DNA of 64,000 nucleotides from Moritella sp. Urea-trap-13 (GTDB lineage: Bacteria > Pseudomonadota > Gammaproteobacteria > Enterobacterales > Moritellaceae), in assembly GCF_002836355.1 (NCBI RefSeq), contig NZ_PJCA01000031.1:186001-250000 (forward strand), in the 5' to 3' direction. Below are positions 17,588 through 26,902 of the stretch, piece after piece (the first letter of the stretch is position 1; the number at the start of each line of letters is the position of its first letter). The notes under the pieces are model-generated. The model made no database searches. It was not told the DNA's origin and saw only the letters and a list, made by a program, of their open reading frames with translations. A program made the position numbers and the translations under genes.

Positions 17588-18553
17588 CTAGAATGGATAC
17601 CAGAATAATTCGGTTGCCATCACACGCTTGATAATAGCTAAGGTTACCACCAAGGTAATTAACCCCATCACAGTGTAATCCTGCTTGGTCATTGGTTTTA
17701 AGCTGTACCAAGTACGCATCTTGTTATGACCAAAACCACGTAGCGTCATAGCATTTGAGATCTCGTCGGCGCGATCTAAACTAGAGAAGATCAATGGCCC
17801 TAAGATCTTGGCGACGTTTTTAATACGCGACAGTACTGATACATTCTTAGATAAATCTACCCCTCGTGCTTGTTGTGCATGCATGATGTTAACAAAGTCG
17901 TTCTTCACATCAGGCAAATAACGTAATGTTAAGCTAACTGCGTAGGCAATTTTGTAGGGTACACCGAGACGATTTAAACTTGCAGCAAACTCAGTCGGAT
18001 GCGTGGTAAACACAAAGACTAACGCAATAGGGAACATACTGAAATATTTTAGTGTGACTGTCAGTAAGTAATATAAGGTTTCTTGCGTTAGGGAGTAATC
18101 ACCCCATAACGGCAATAACACCGTGCTTGAGCCAATATATTCAACGCCTTGCTGTGGTGCTAACAAGAACATAAATATGGCGTTCATGCTTAACACACTT
18201 GCCGTGGCTATCAGTAAAGGTCGGTAAACTGGAAATGGTACTTTAGTTAATTTAAGCAGCGTACAACCAGTAATAATAAGCGCAAGAATTAGGCGTAAAT
18301 CAAAGGTTGTTAATACCACAGTTACCCAAGCTAAAAACAACACAAACTTAGTGACACCATTAAGTTGATGTAGGGCTGAGTTGGTATTGACATAGTTAAT
18401 ACCAAAATCGATTTTCTTGGTTTTATTAACGTTACTTTTATTACTCTTTTTAATGTCGTTATTAACAGTATTTTTTATCGTGTTTTTATTCATATTGCTT
18501 TTATTTACAGTACTTTGATTAAGAGTATTTTCGCGATTAATGTTGTTCTGCAT
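17588..18553 (-). CDS. ECF transporter transmembrane (T) component, CbiQ/EcfT family
   Basis: A 321-residue membrane protein with five or six helices and the two conserved cytoplasmic coupling motifs near the C-terminal half (HAQQARGVDL and a second ISNAMTLRGFG). It transmits ATP hydrolysis to the substrate-binding S component. The first 47 residues are an odd Asn/Lys/Thr-rich low-complexity tail (about a third Asn) before the real domain begins at KIDFGINYV; most EcfT proteins lack it. Its ATG overlaps the stop of the ATPase gene by one base, so the two are coupled. Confidence 0.9.
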   Translation of the reverse strand: MQNNINRENTLNQSTVNKSNMNKNTIKNTVNNDIKKSNKSNVNKTKKIDFGINYVNTNSALHQLNGVTKFVLFLAWVTVVLTTFDLRLILALIITGCTLLKLTKVPFPVYRPLLIATASVLSMNAIFMFLLAPQQGVEYIGSSTVLLPLWGDYSLTQETLYYLLTVTLKYFSMFPIALVFVFTTHPTEFAASLNRLGVPYKIAYAVSLTLRYLPDVKNDFVNIMHAQQARGVDLSKNVSVLSRIKNVAKILGPLIFSSLDRADEISNAMTLRGFGHNKMRTWYSLKPMTKQDYTVMGLITLVVTLAIIKRVMATELFWYPF

Positions 18554-20247
18554 TATGACGGTGCCACTTCAGATTTAATAAACTGCTGCATAAAACCATC
18601 CGTATTGTTTATACCAACTGCATTGGCAAGTGTATACAAACTGGTTATTTTTAAATTCGCACGGTCAAGTAGAGCTGGATCGCTGAACACTTGTGAAACC
18701 GGCGCATTGGCTATCAATTTACTTTCTGCGATCACAATTGAACGCGTAGTGTACTCTAATACTAGGTGCATATCATGAGAGATAATAAGCACTGTAATGC
18801 CCAGTGTTTTGTTTAGCGTCTTAATGAATGACAGCATCGAGGTGTAGTTACGATGATCTTGTCCCGCCGTTGGTTCGTCTAAAATAAGTAATTCAGGCTC
18901 TAACGCTAAGATAGAAGCAATTGTCACGCGTTTTTTCTGACCGTAGCTAAGCGCTTCAATTGGCCAGTGACGATATTTCATTAGACCGCATAGACCCAGT
19001 ACGTGCAGTACTTTCTCTTCAACAAATGCTTCGTCGTGTCCGCGGTTACGTAGACCAAAGGCGACTTCATCAAAAATCATGTGATTAGAGATCATGTGAT
19101 TTGGGTTTTGCATCACCACTCCTACTTTTTGAGCGCGCTCAAAGATAGAGAGGTCAGCGATATCTTCACCATTAAGCTTAATTTGACCCGCATCAGGAGC
19201 TATAACACCCATGATCAGCTTAGTGATGGTTGATTTACCCGAGCCATTTTTACCTAAGATAGAAACAAATTCACCACGATTGATACTAAATGAAATATCT
19301 TCAAGCGCATTCTTCTCGCCAGTATAAGAATAAGTTAAATCGTTAATCTCAAGTAATGTTTCTGTTGTTTGTGGTTGGATGATCGGTGCTTGCGCATTAA
19401 ACCAATTAGTTAATGGCGCTTGATATTGCAGTAGGTCCATCTTGTCGATATAAGCTGGGTTATCTGTCACGGTAATAGGGCAGTTCGCCGCTTTTAATGC
19501 TGAGATATATAGCGGTTCGCGGATACCATGCACCTGTAGTAATGGTGACACTATTAATTCATTAGGCGACATATCGGCAATGATTTGTCCGCGTTCCATT
19601 AAGATCACGCGGTCGACATGACGATGTAATACGTCTTCGAGACGATGCTCAATAATGATAACCGTTTTGCCCGTGTCTTTATGCAATTGGTCGATGATCT
19701 CGATTGTTGCTTTGCCTGTTTTTGGATCTAGGCTGGCCAGTGGTTCATCAAACAATAAGATGTCAGTATCATCAACTAAAATTCCTGCTAATGATACGCG
19801 CTGCTTTTGACCACCTGATAATGCATAAGGTGAATGATCCAGTAAATCATCAAGATCAACCATTGCGGCAGTTTTCTGCACGATAGGCAACATTTCGGCT
19901 TGAGAAATCATGTTATTCTCAAGCGCAAACGCAATATCCTCACCTATGCTTAAACCAACGAATTGGCTGTCAGTGTCTTGCAACACAGTGCCTACCGATT
20001 CGCTATAGTCTTGCATGCGCAACCCAGATACGGGCGTATCATTGATGGTTAAGCTTCCCGACAGTTCGCCTTTTATGGCATGCGGGATAAGGCCGTTTAA
20101 GCATTGTCCAAGGGTCGATTTACCACTCCCACTTGGACCAATAATGACGATTTTCTCTCCTTTCTCTATCCTTAGATTTATGCCTTGTAGTGTCGCTTTA
20201 TCCTGCGAAGCATATTTAAAAGAGAAGTCAGAAAATTCGATGGTCAT
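18553..20247 (-). CDS. ECF transporter double ATPase (tandem ABC domains, YkoD-like)
   Basis: A 564-residue fusion of two ABC ATPase domains. Domain 1 has Walker A GPSGSGKST, signature LSGGQKQRV and Walker B ILLFDEP. Domain 2 has Walker A GKNGSGKST, the atypical signature LSYGQKKRV and Walker B LLILDEP. All catalytic residues are present. In ECF (energy-coupling factor) importers the pair powers vitamin or precursor uptake. It is the second gene of the S-ATPase-T-PPTase operon, 6 bases after the S gene. Confidence 0.95.
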   Translation of the reverse strand: MTIEFSDFSFKYASQDKATLQGINLRIEKGEKIVIIGPSGSGKSTLGQCLNGLIPHAIKGELSGSLTINDTPVSGLRMQDYSESVGTVLQDTDSQFVGLSIGEDIAFALENNMISQAEMLPIVQKTAAMVDLDDLLDHSPYALSGGQKQRVSLAGILVDDTDILLFDEPLASLDPKTGKATIEIIDQLHKDTGKTVIIIEHRLEDVLHRHVDRVILMERGQIIADMSPNELIVSPLLQVHGIREPLYISALKAANCPITVTDNPAYIDKMDLLQYQAPLTNWFNAQAPIIQPQTTETLLEINDLTYSYTGEKNALEDISFSINRGEFVSILGKNGSGKSTITKLIMGVIAPDAGQIKLNGEDIADLSIFERAQKVGVVMQNPNHMISNHMIFDEVAFGLRNRGHDEAFVEEKVLHVLGLCGLMKYRHWPIEALSYGQKKRVTIASILALEPELLILDEPTAGQDHRNYTSMLSFIKTLNKTLGITVLIISHDMHLVLEYTTRSIVIAESKLIANAPVSQVFSDPALLDRANLKITSLYTLANAVGINNTDGFMQQFIKSEVAPS

Positions 20248-20253
20248 TGTTGA

Positions 20254-20802
20254 TTAACCCTCGGTCAAGTTGCGACTTTGTTTCTTGCGTTTGGCAAACG
20301 CAGTCAGGAGGATATAGCCAACGATAGCGATTAATATTGTGTTACCTGCAGCAATGATGGTTAGTTGCGTCATTACCTTGGTAAACGGTTCTGCATACAG
20401 CACTGTATCGAGTAAGGCTGATACGCCATAGCCGACCGTATTACCAATCAACGCAAGCACGATAAATAAGACCATGTCTTTCATCGAGAATTCGCCTTTC
20501 TCTAAACGACCTTGTGTCAGTTTAGGGAATAAGCCGATGATAAGACCAACGATACCTGAGCCTAATACCCACGTTAACCAAACACCCCAGCCAGAGAATA
20601 AATCTGTCACCCAATGACCGATAAAACCTACTAAGAAACCAACTAATGGACCAAATAATACCGAGAAGAGTGCAAGTACTGCCATCGCTGGTTTAAGTGT
20701 AGTGTTTGCAAATACAGGAATACCAAACATAGGTAGTCCACCGATGCCATATAAAGCAGCACCAATTGCAATCACAACAACGGTTTTAGCTGAAAGATTC
20801 AT
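20254..20802 (-). CDS. ECF transporter substrate-binding (S) component, UPF0397-like
   Basis: A 182-residue protein with five or six hydrophobic helices. The pattern [19 protein letters not shown] near the N-terminus and [25 protein letters not shown] match the UPF0397 group (PF07155, often labelled riboflavin-type S component). The substrate is not proven for this group; vitamins or nucleobase-like precursors are the usual guess. AAGG lies 6 bases before the ATG. I checked the leader for a preQ1 or thiamine-type riboswitch and saw none. A TATAAT (plus-strand complement at 20847-20852) may be its -10 box. Confidence 0.85.
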   Translation of the reverse strand: MNLSAKTVVVIAIGAALYGIGGLPMFGIPVFANTTLKPAMAVLALFSVLFGPLVGFLVGFIGHWVTDLFSGWGVWLTWVLGSGIVGLIIGLFPKLTQGRLEKGEFSMKDMVLFIVLALIGNTVGYGVSALLDTVLYAEPFTKVMTQLTIIAAGNTILIAIVGYILLTAFAKRKKQSRNLTEG

Positions 20803-21043
20803 AATAAGCCTTGGGGGTAAATTAATACGAAAAATTAAAGGTGCGAATTATAGCGGAATACAGGTTATTAAGGAAATAAACTTGAGTTGGTTTAGTATTT
20901 ATCGGTATTTAACCTTCTGTACTGTTTAGTTATACGGCAATAATGGAACCTAAACATTGGTTATTTAACAATTGGAATAAGCAGGTTATGATTGAAGCCT
21001 ATGATATTCAACTGCTGTAGCTGGATCTGTTAAGAGAGTAAGC

Positions 21044-22084
21044 ATGAACTTAAAACCAATTAAAACTGCTGTTATCGGTTATGGATTTTCGGCAAAAACA
21101 TTTCATATCCCTTTCATTAGTCACTTGGCTGAATTTGAGCTGACTGCAATCAGTAGCAGCCAAAGTGAGGCTGTGACAACCGGTTTTCCTCAGGCAGAAC
21201 ATTACTTAACAGCAGAAGCCTTATTACAACAGTCAGATGCGGCACTGGTGATTATCACAGCGCCAAACGATGTACATTTTTCTTTAGCTAAAGCAGCATT
21301 AGAGCAAAATAAGCACGTTATTATCGAAAAGCCATTTGTTATCGACGTTGCTGATGGTGAAGCCTTGATTGCATTAGCGGCAGAGAAAGGACTGATTTTA
21401 AGTGTCTATAATAATCGCCGCTGGGATGGTGACTTCCTCACCGTTAAAAAGCTAATAGAAGACGGCAGTTTAGGCGAGGTTAAATGTTTTGAATCCCATT
21501 TCGATCGCTTTAGACCGGAAGTTCGTCAGCGCTGGCGTGAACAATCAGCCACTGGTGGCGGGATACTGTTTGATTTGGGGCCGCATCTACTTGACCAAAC
21601 ATTGCAGTTGTTTGGATTACCAAATGCGATCACCGCGCAATGCTTAATCATGAGAGAAGGCTCCACCAACGTAGACTACTTCAACCTTGTGCTGCATTAC
21701 CCTGATAAAGTCGCCACATTACATTGTGATTTATTCAGTGCTGGACCTAATAAACGTTTTAGTGTGAAAGGTAATAAAGCGAGTTATGAGAAATACGGCT
21801 TAGATCCACAAGAAGATCGTTTAAAAGCAGGCGTTGTCCCTGTTGATGCAAGTTGGGCTGATGAAACGCCTGAGCAGTATGGCCATCTATACACTTTAGA
21901 TACAGTTGAAACCGTTCCGACTGAACGTGGTGGTTATCAGCATTACTTCCAAGCGATGGCCGAGGCTATAAATAGCGAAGGCCAAGCACCAGTTAATGCT
22001 GAAGATGCGTTGTGGAGTATTAAGTTGATTGTACTGGCGATGGAAAGCAGTCGTTTAGGTAAAACCTTAGCGGTACCGCAATAA
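21044..22084 (+). CDS. ydgJ: Gfo/Idh/MocA-family oxidoreductase, YdgJ-like
   Basis: A 346-residue NAD(P)-dependent dehydrogenase. An N-terminal Rossmann fold (AVIGYGFSAKTFHIPF), the EKPF motif with the conserved Lys, and the FESHFDRFRPEVRQRWRE block agree with E. coli YdgJ as I remember it. The family oxidises or reduces sugar-like alcohols, but the substrate of YdgJ is unknown. ATG 21044 follows GAGAGTAAGC. It stands alone and is followed by a strong terminator. Confidence 0.9.
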   Translation: MNLKPIKTAVIGYGFSAKTFHIPFISHLAEFELTAISSSQSEAVTTGFPQAEHYLTAEALLQQSDAALVIITAPNDVHFSLAKAALEQNKHVIIEKPFVIDVADGEALIALAAEKGLILSVYNNRRWDGDFLTVKKLIEDGSLGEVKCFESHFDRFRPEVRQRWREQSATGGGILFDLGPHLLDQTLQLFGLPNAITAQCLIMREGSTNVDYFNLVLHYPDKVATLHCDLFSAGPNKRFSVKGNKASYEKYGLDPQEDRLKAGVVPVDASWADETPEQYGHLYTLDTVETVPTERGGYQHYFQAMAEAINSEGQAPVNAEDALWSIKLIVLAMESSRLGKTLAVPQ

Positions 22085-22110
22085 CCTTAACGATAGCGGT
22101 ACTTTTAACT

Positions 22111-22153
22111 ATGGCGAATAACGGTATATTGTGTACTGTTATTCGCCATTTTT
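22111..22153 (+). terminator. Terminator after the oxidoreductase
   Basis: ATGGCGAATAAC and GTTATTCGCCAT form a perfect 12-bp stem with a 15-base loop, followed by TTTTT. It also lies beyond the 3' end of the convergent mgtE. Confidence 0.85.
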
Positions 22154-22239
22154 GATTTCTGTTTTTACGTTAGCTATTTAGCTTAGAGCAGATAAGTCGC
22201 TTCAGTTAGAGAAGCAACATAGTTAGATAAGTAGCATAA

Positions 22240-23586
22240 CTAGATAAGCAGCATAGTACCGAGTCCTAAGAACACCACAAACCCTATGATATCCGTCACT
22301 GTTGTTAAAATAACAGAACCTGATAATGCCGGGTCAATCTTCATTTTATCTAACGCAACAGGCACTAAAACCCCCGCCAGTGCCGCAGTAATGATATTCG
22401 CCACAATGGCCAAACCGATAACGATGCCTAGCATGACATTGTCAAACCAATAACCCGTCACTAAACCAATCACAATGGACCATAAAATACCATTAAGGAT
22501 CGCCACTTTTAGTTCCTTGAACAACAAGGGTCTAATGTTGGCCATTGAGATATGACCCAATGCTAAACCCCTGACAATCAAGGTTAACGTTTGGCTTCCT
22601 GCAATGCCACCCATGGATGCGACCACCGGCATTAATACGGCTAGTGCAACAACTTGTTGAATTGTCGCTTCAAACATCCCAATAAACCAAGATGCCAAAA
22701 ATGCGGTTAGCAAGTTTATACCTAGCCAAATAGCACGATTCTTAGCACTTTTGCGAACCGGTGAAAATAGATCTTCATTTTCATCGAGACCCGCTGTCGC
22801 CATTATTTGCGATTCAGCATGTTCAGCTTGCAGTTTATAAGCTGCGCCAATATCCAAGCGACCGATGAGTAAACCGCCCGTAGTGATAACAGGTAACGCG
22901 GACTCATTGCTTTGGGCTACTTTGTCTGCGGCAATGTACATATCTTCATTGGCGTTTAGAGTGAGGTAATCCTCTTCAATTAGCTCTGCCACGCGTAATA
23001 ATGGGTCTGCACCAAACAATTGATTAATACGGACAGCGCCTTGCCAGTTACCACGGTTATCGACTAGGAATACCACATTACAGTGTAGCGAGCTACTACG
23101 GCGAATTAACCTCAACACCACTTTTATTTTGGTTTTTGCGGGTACCACAAGCGGTTGATGGTCACACCAATGTCCAACTTCATCATCATTAAATTGTTGC
23201 GCTGCCGAGTAGTGCGATAGCTGAGTTTCATCCATTTTAGCCAGCACATTTTCAAGGTGCTGGTCGGGAATAATATCTTGTAATTCAACTAATGTGTTGG
23301 CGTCAATATCAGTGAAAAGTGTCAGTAATTCTGCATGCGCTAATGAATCTACAATTGATTCACCGGCATCTGCACGCATTTCAACTAATATAGGCAGCTT
23401 TATATCATCAGATATTTGTGACCAGGTTTCTAAACGTTCTAAAAAGGGCAGTGATTCTAACAATAAGGCCATGTCGACAGGCGATGTGTCATGTTCAAGT
23501 TTTTCAATAAAAGCTTGCTGCGCTGATGTATCAAGATTATTTGCTAGTAGTTCCTCAACTGCATTTTGAACGTCATTTTCTGGCAT
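22240..23586 (-). CDS. mgtE: Magnesium transporter MgtE
   Basis: A 448-residue protein of normal family length: an acidic N-terminal MgtE superhelical domain (residues about 30-130), two CBS domains that sense Mg (about 140-255), a linker helix, and five membrane helices with the conserved pore region (MPVVASMGGIAGSQTLTLIVRG and the last-helix TTVTDIIGF Asp). It is a Mg-gated Mg2+ channel of the inner membrane. The gene is monocistronic. No Mg riboswitch is evident in its leader. Confidence 0.95.
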   Translation of the reverse strand: MPENDVQNAVEELLANNLDTSAQQAFIEKLEHDTSPVDMALLLESLPFLERLETWSQISDDIKLPILVEMRADAGESIVDSLAHAELLTLFTDIDANTLVELQDIIPDQHLENVLAKMDETQLSHYSAAQQFNDDEVGHWCDHQPLVVPAKTKIKVVLRLIRRSSSLHCNVVFLVDNRGNWQGAVRINQLFGADPLLRVAELIEEDYLTLNANEDMYIAADKVAQSNESALPVITTGGLLIGRLDIGAAYKLQAEHAESQIMATAGLDENEDLFSPVRKSAKNRAIWLGINLLTAFLASWFIGMFEATIQQVVALAVLMPVVASMGGIAGSQTLTLIVRGLALGHISMANIRPLLFKELKVAILNGILWSIVIGLVTGYWFDNVMLGIVIGLAIVANIITAALAGVLVPVALDKMKIDPALSGSVILTTVTDIIGFVVFLGLGTMLLI

Positions 23587-23859
23587 CGTCCGACCTTATA
23601 TGTCTGTGATATATTTATCTTAAGAGTAAGACGAGATTATCAACCCTTAATGATTATAGGTAAATAGATTTTATATGAAATTTTACTGGGATTGATACGC
23701 GATGTTGAGGAATTATATCTGTACTATTTATCAAGTAGAACAAAGTCGCGGCTGTTTTAATTATTAAATTTGCCAAGGGAAGCTATACTTTAGCTGCTAT
23801 AAACAGAGTTATGTAGCAGTAACGTCTGTGTTATCGAACTCGAATCGGAGTACTATAAT

Positions 23860-24318
23860 ATGAAAAATTTATTGTTAAGTATGTTAACTGCCGCTGCATT
23901 AATCCTAACGGGTTGTGAATCAGGCGTTGACTCACCAAGTGGATTTAGTCTACCCGAAGGGGATGTAACCAAGGGGGAAGCAGTATTTGTAAAGTACCAG
24001 TGTTTATCATGTCATCAAATGGAAGGCGTTACACCGACCGATGTTGTAAACAACCCTGAGTTATCAGTTAAGTTAGGTGGTAAAACAAGTGGCATTAAAA
24101 CCTATGCGGAACTCGTTACCTCTGTTATTAACCCGTCACACAAAATCGCCAAGGGTTATCCAAAATCCTTATTGCAGGTGGATGGGGTCTCAAAAATGAA
24201 AAACTATAACGATGTGATGACTGTCGGTGAATTGGCTGATTTGGTGTTTTTTCTGCAATCTAACTATGAGTTGACTCCCTATCCGAGAACTCAATATCGT
24301 TATTACGAAACGCTGTAA
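23860..24318 (+). CDS. Monohaem cytochrome c lipoprotein
   Basis: A 152-residue protein with a lipoprotein signal ending in ILTGC (Cys19) and one c-type haem site CLSCH (residues 48-52). A Met ligand is likely downstream (VSKMKNYNDVMTVGELADLVFFLQ has the usual class I C-terminal helix). It is anchored to a membrane and faces the periplasm, so it may shuttle electrons to respiratory enzymes. It stands alone; ATG 23860 has a GGAG-like ribosome site (CGGAGTACTATAAT). Confidence 0.88.
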   Translation: MKNLLLSMLTAAALILTGCESGVDSPSGFSLPEGDVTKGEAVFVKYQCLSCHQMEGVTPTDVVNNPELSVKLGGKTSGIKTYAELVTSVINPSHKIAKGYPKSLLQVDGVSKMKNYNDVMTVGELADLVFFLQSNYELTPYPRTQYRYYETL

Positions 24319-24726
24319 AGTCGAATCGGGATTTGCTTATATCCCACCTAACTAGCGATGTTATTGTATGCCTAGTTAGGTGACTCGACCAGACTGTTAT
24401 TCCCGTTAGACCGGATAGTTATTTAATCTCTTGTACTGCTCTCTTGCATTATCTTCTTGCACTATTGTTTTGCACTATAATGTTTTCCGTTGCACCACGA
24501 TGGCTCGCGCGACAGCATGTCTCACAATATAAGTGACAGATTGTCATTCTAATAATCTGTATATCTCACTAATTCATCCTATAAATACCTTTAAAGCTTA
24601 GGTTAAGCTATTAATCACTGTTTGGTTACGTTCCCTTATCGTATAAACATTTTTCCAAAACTGGTATCAATATTGCTGTGTTAATAGTGTATTTATTGCT
24701 ATTAAATCATATTGAGAAGGCGCCCT
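24319..24726. other. Intergenic region with a hairpin
   Basis: A 408-base gap. A perfect 11-bp stem CACCTAACTAG (24345-24355) / CTAGTTAGGTG (24372-24382) lies 27 bases after the cytochrome stop, with no U-tract; it may end or stabilise that transcript. The rest is AT-rich and holds the promoter and ribosome site (GAGAAGG) of the next operon; no other gene is supported. Confidence 0.5.
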
Positions 24727-25854
24727 ATGAAACTCTTATTTTCCGGATTGTTCTCCAATAACATGATTGTTTTAACTGCATTGTTAATCGGTGCAATGTT
24801 GTTATTAAGTAATCAGTTTTTTATTGCCGCCTGCTTATTACTCGGTGGTGGAATTTTTATTTATGTTTTGTTGTTACAGCAAATTAAGCAAGAACAACAA
24901 GGTTTGTTGAAAATATTAGCGGTTAGCCAACAAAGTAAAATGAATTCAGGCATCAATAAGTTGTTAGTAGAACATAATATCGTCATGTTATTACCGGTAT
25001 TGACTGCCATTATCGGGTTTAATAAGCAGTTCAAACGTGGTTACAATGAGGTAAATAATCAAAATTTAGAAATTGGTTATTCTGCTAAAGAGCTAGCAAA
25101 TAATGCCGATGAAACGGCGAAACAATCGGATGTTCAGCATCAGAACTGTTTAACAACAGCCACTGCTACAGCGCAGATTAATGTGAGTTTGACGGATATA
25201 TCACGACGAATTGAAGATATTAATCGTGCCGTGATCGACGCTAAAGATAATTGCCACCATAGCTTTAAAACCCTAGTTGATAGTAAGCAGCAAGTCTCGC
25301 AAGTGAGTGATGTCATCATCAATACGCAGCAGAGCTTGCAGCAACTAAAAGAAAAATTAGACACGGTAATTTTAATGTCGAGTGTGATTAGCGAAATGGC
25401 CGCGCAAACTAATTTACTGTCAATCAATGCCACGATTGAAGCAGCAAAAGCAGGGGAATACGGTAGAGGTTTTTCTGTTGTTGCCGGTGAAATGAAAATG
25501 TTAGCGCAGCGTAGTCAAACATCAGCGCAGACTATTACCAATAAAACCAAAGAAGTAACCGAAAATATGCACGCTGTAGAAAGCTATATGCAAGATGCTA
25601 TTGGGCATATTGATCAAAGTGGTGTTCGGGTTGAGTCGGCTTGTGAACATCTCAATAATATCGTCAATATGACCGAAAATATGGCGGTTGATATTGACGG
25701 TGTTGCTGTTGCGACAGAGCAACAAATGTATGCGCTTAAGGATATTACTCAAGCGGTTGAACAACTTACGATACTTTCCGCACAAAACAGCCATATGTCG
25801 ACAGAGCAAGCTAATGTTGCTAATCACCTTCATCACATCACTAGTATTACTTAA
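24727..25854 (+). CDS. Methyl-accepting chemotaxis-like signalling protein without a periplasmic sensor
   Basis: A 375-residue protein from ATG 24727 (GAGAAGG 6 bases upstream; the in-frame TTG at 24712 is less likely). Two adjacent N-terminal membrane helices (residues about 12-50) with almost no loop between them leave no room for a periplasmic domain. A cytoplasmic coiled coil follows, with the CheW/CheA-contact hairpin tip ISEMAAQTNLLSINATIEAA (about 221-240) and GEYGRGFSVVAGE, the standard MCP signature. There is no HAMP domain. It should feed a CheA-type pathway. The next gene starts 13 bases later and encodes a membrane sensor, which could be its input partner. Confidence 0.88.
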   Translation: MKLLFSGLFSNNMIVLTALLIGAMLLLSNQFFIAACLLLGGGIFIYVLLLQQIKQEQQGLLKILAVSQQSKMNSGINKLLVEHNIVMLLPVLTAIIGFNKQFKRGYNEVNNQNLEIGYSAKELANNADETAKQSDVQHQNCLTTATATAQINVSLTDISRRIEDINRAVIDAKDNCHHSFKTLVDSKQQVSQVSDVIINTQQSLQQLKEKLDTVILMSSVISEMAAQTNLLSINATIEAAKAGEYGRGFSVVAGEMKMLAQRSQTSAQTITNKTKEVTENMHAVESYMQDAIGHIDQSGVRVESACEHLNNIVNMTENMAVDIDGVAVATEQQMYALKDITQAVEQLTILSAQNSHMSTEQANVANHLHHITSIT

Positions 25855-25867
25855 TAAGGAGATTAAT

Positions 25868-26755
25868 ATGAACAATGCTTTTCTAGTTTACGGATTAACT
25901 ATATTCGTCAGCTCTATGCTTCTTGCTATAAGCATTTATTTGGTTAAAACTCATCAACGTAATATATTGCGGATCCAACAAAGAACAGGCTTTAATATCG
26001 TGACTCGGTTACGTGAATTACTCACGCATGTACAACAACATCGCGGTATCAGTAACGCTTTACTCAACGGTGATGTGAGTTTGACAAGCAGATTAACCCC
26101 GTTAACGTTAAAAGTAAGTAATAGCATCGCGAGTATTAACAAAGAATTTAAAGCGGGGGCTGTTGACGAACAATTACAACCTTTGCCACGATGGGAATCG
26201 ATTACAGAGCATTGGTCGCGACTATCGATAAAAACGGATCAGTTAACGACAAAAGCGAATCAATTAACGACGGCGAATAATTTACAGCAACATAATAAAT
26301 TGATCCTTAATATCTTATATTTTATTGATGATATTGCCGAACAACATCAAATATATAAAATTGTCGATGCGCAAGGTGAATCGATGCGCCATATGTGGTT
26401 GGAGCTTTTGTTTACAGCAGAAAATATAGGTCAAATTAGAGCTATTGGTACCGGTGTTGCGGCGGCTAATTCATGTACGAGCGTTGAACGTATTCGGTTA
26501 AATTATTTGTGCCATTCATTACAGCAAAGTTTAGACGATGGACTAATGCTAGAAAACAGCGAGCAGATACGTCAGTTATTACAAGTTGTAGTACAGCAAA
26601 TTACTATCGCGGTACCGAGCATAAAAGCAGAAGAATTCTTTAATCTTGCGAGTGCTTGTGTCGAGCAAATATTGCAAGAGTTCGATAAACAGTTGCAACA
26701 ATTTGAACAGAAATTAATGCCTGAAAACGAAAATCGTGCCGCTGTCAGCCATTAG
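25868..26755 (+). CDS. Membrane protein with a NIT-like (nitrate/nitrite sensing) domain
   Basis: A 295-residue protein from ATG 25868, chosen because AAGGAG sits just before it; the open frame extends upstream into the previous gene and is ignored. One N-terminal membrane helix (residues about 5-25) is followed by an all-helical region whose start, RLRELLTHVQQHRGISNALLNGD, resembles NIT domains (PF08376) with their xQxxRGxS motif. No output domain (kinase, HAMP, MCP) is attached. Together with the sensor-less MCP-like gene before it, this suggests a split receptor. The domain assignment is moderate. Confidence 0.65.
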   Translation: MNNAFLVYGLTIFVSSMLLAISIYLVKTHQRNILRIQQRTGFNIVTRLRELLTHVQQHRGISNALLNGDVSLTSRLTPLTLKVSNSIASINKEFKAGAVDEQLQPLPRWESITEHWSRLSIKTDQLTTKANQLTTANNLQQHNKLILNILYFIDDIAEQHQIYKIVDAQGESMRHMWLELLFTAENIGQIRAIGTGVAAANSCTSVERIRLNYLCHSLQQSLDDGLMLENSEQIRQLLQVVVQQITIAVPSIKAEEFFNLASACVEQILQEFDKQLQQFEQKLMPENENRAAVSH

Positions 26756-26782
26756 ATTTTTTGGTTTCGGTATAGTGGCAGT

Positions 26783-26796
26783 TTGATTCATATCAA
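26783..26796 (+). promoter_or_regulatory. Perfect FNR box upstream of the cytochrome operon
   Basis: TTGATTCATATCAA matches the FNR consensus TTGATnnnnATCAA at all ten positions. A -10-like TTTAAA at 26820-26825 would place transcription start near 26831, about 41.5 bases from the box centre, the spacing of FNR class II activated promoters. A second TATAAT at 26868-26873 is an alternative. Confidence 0.75.
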
Positions 26797-26902
26797 GAAG
26801 CATTTGATTATGAATCAGATTTAAACGGAACCGCTATTTATTCCCTTATTATGGACTATGCTTTTAGTATAATTTTGTTTAGATATAATAAGGATATTCA
26901 CA

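Noticed and set aside
17585-17711. Longer N-terminus for the phosphopantetheinyl transferase
   Set aside because: It overlaps the EcfT gene in another frame and the extra residues do not resemble the family; ATG 17585 lies 2 bases after the EcfT stop.
20803-21043. Possible preQ1 or thiamine riboswitch before the ECF S component
   Set aside because: I checked the leader for the conserved core sequences and saw neither; only a -10-like box is there.
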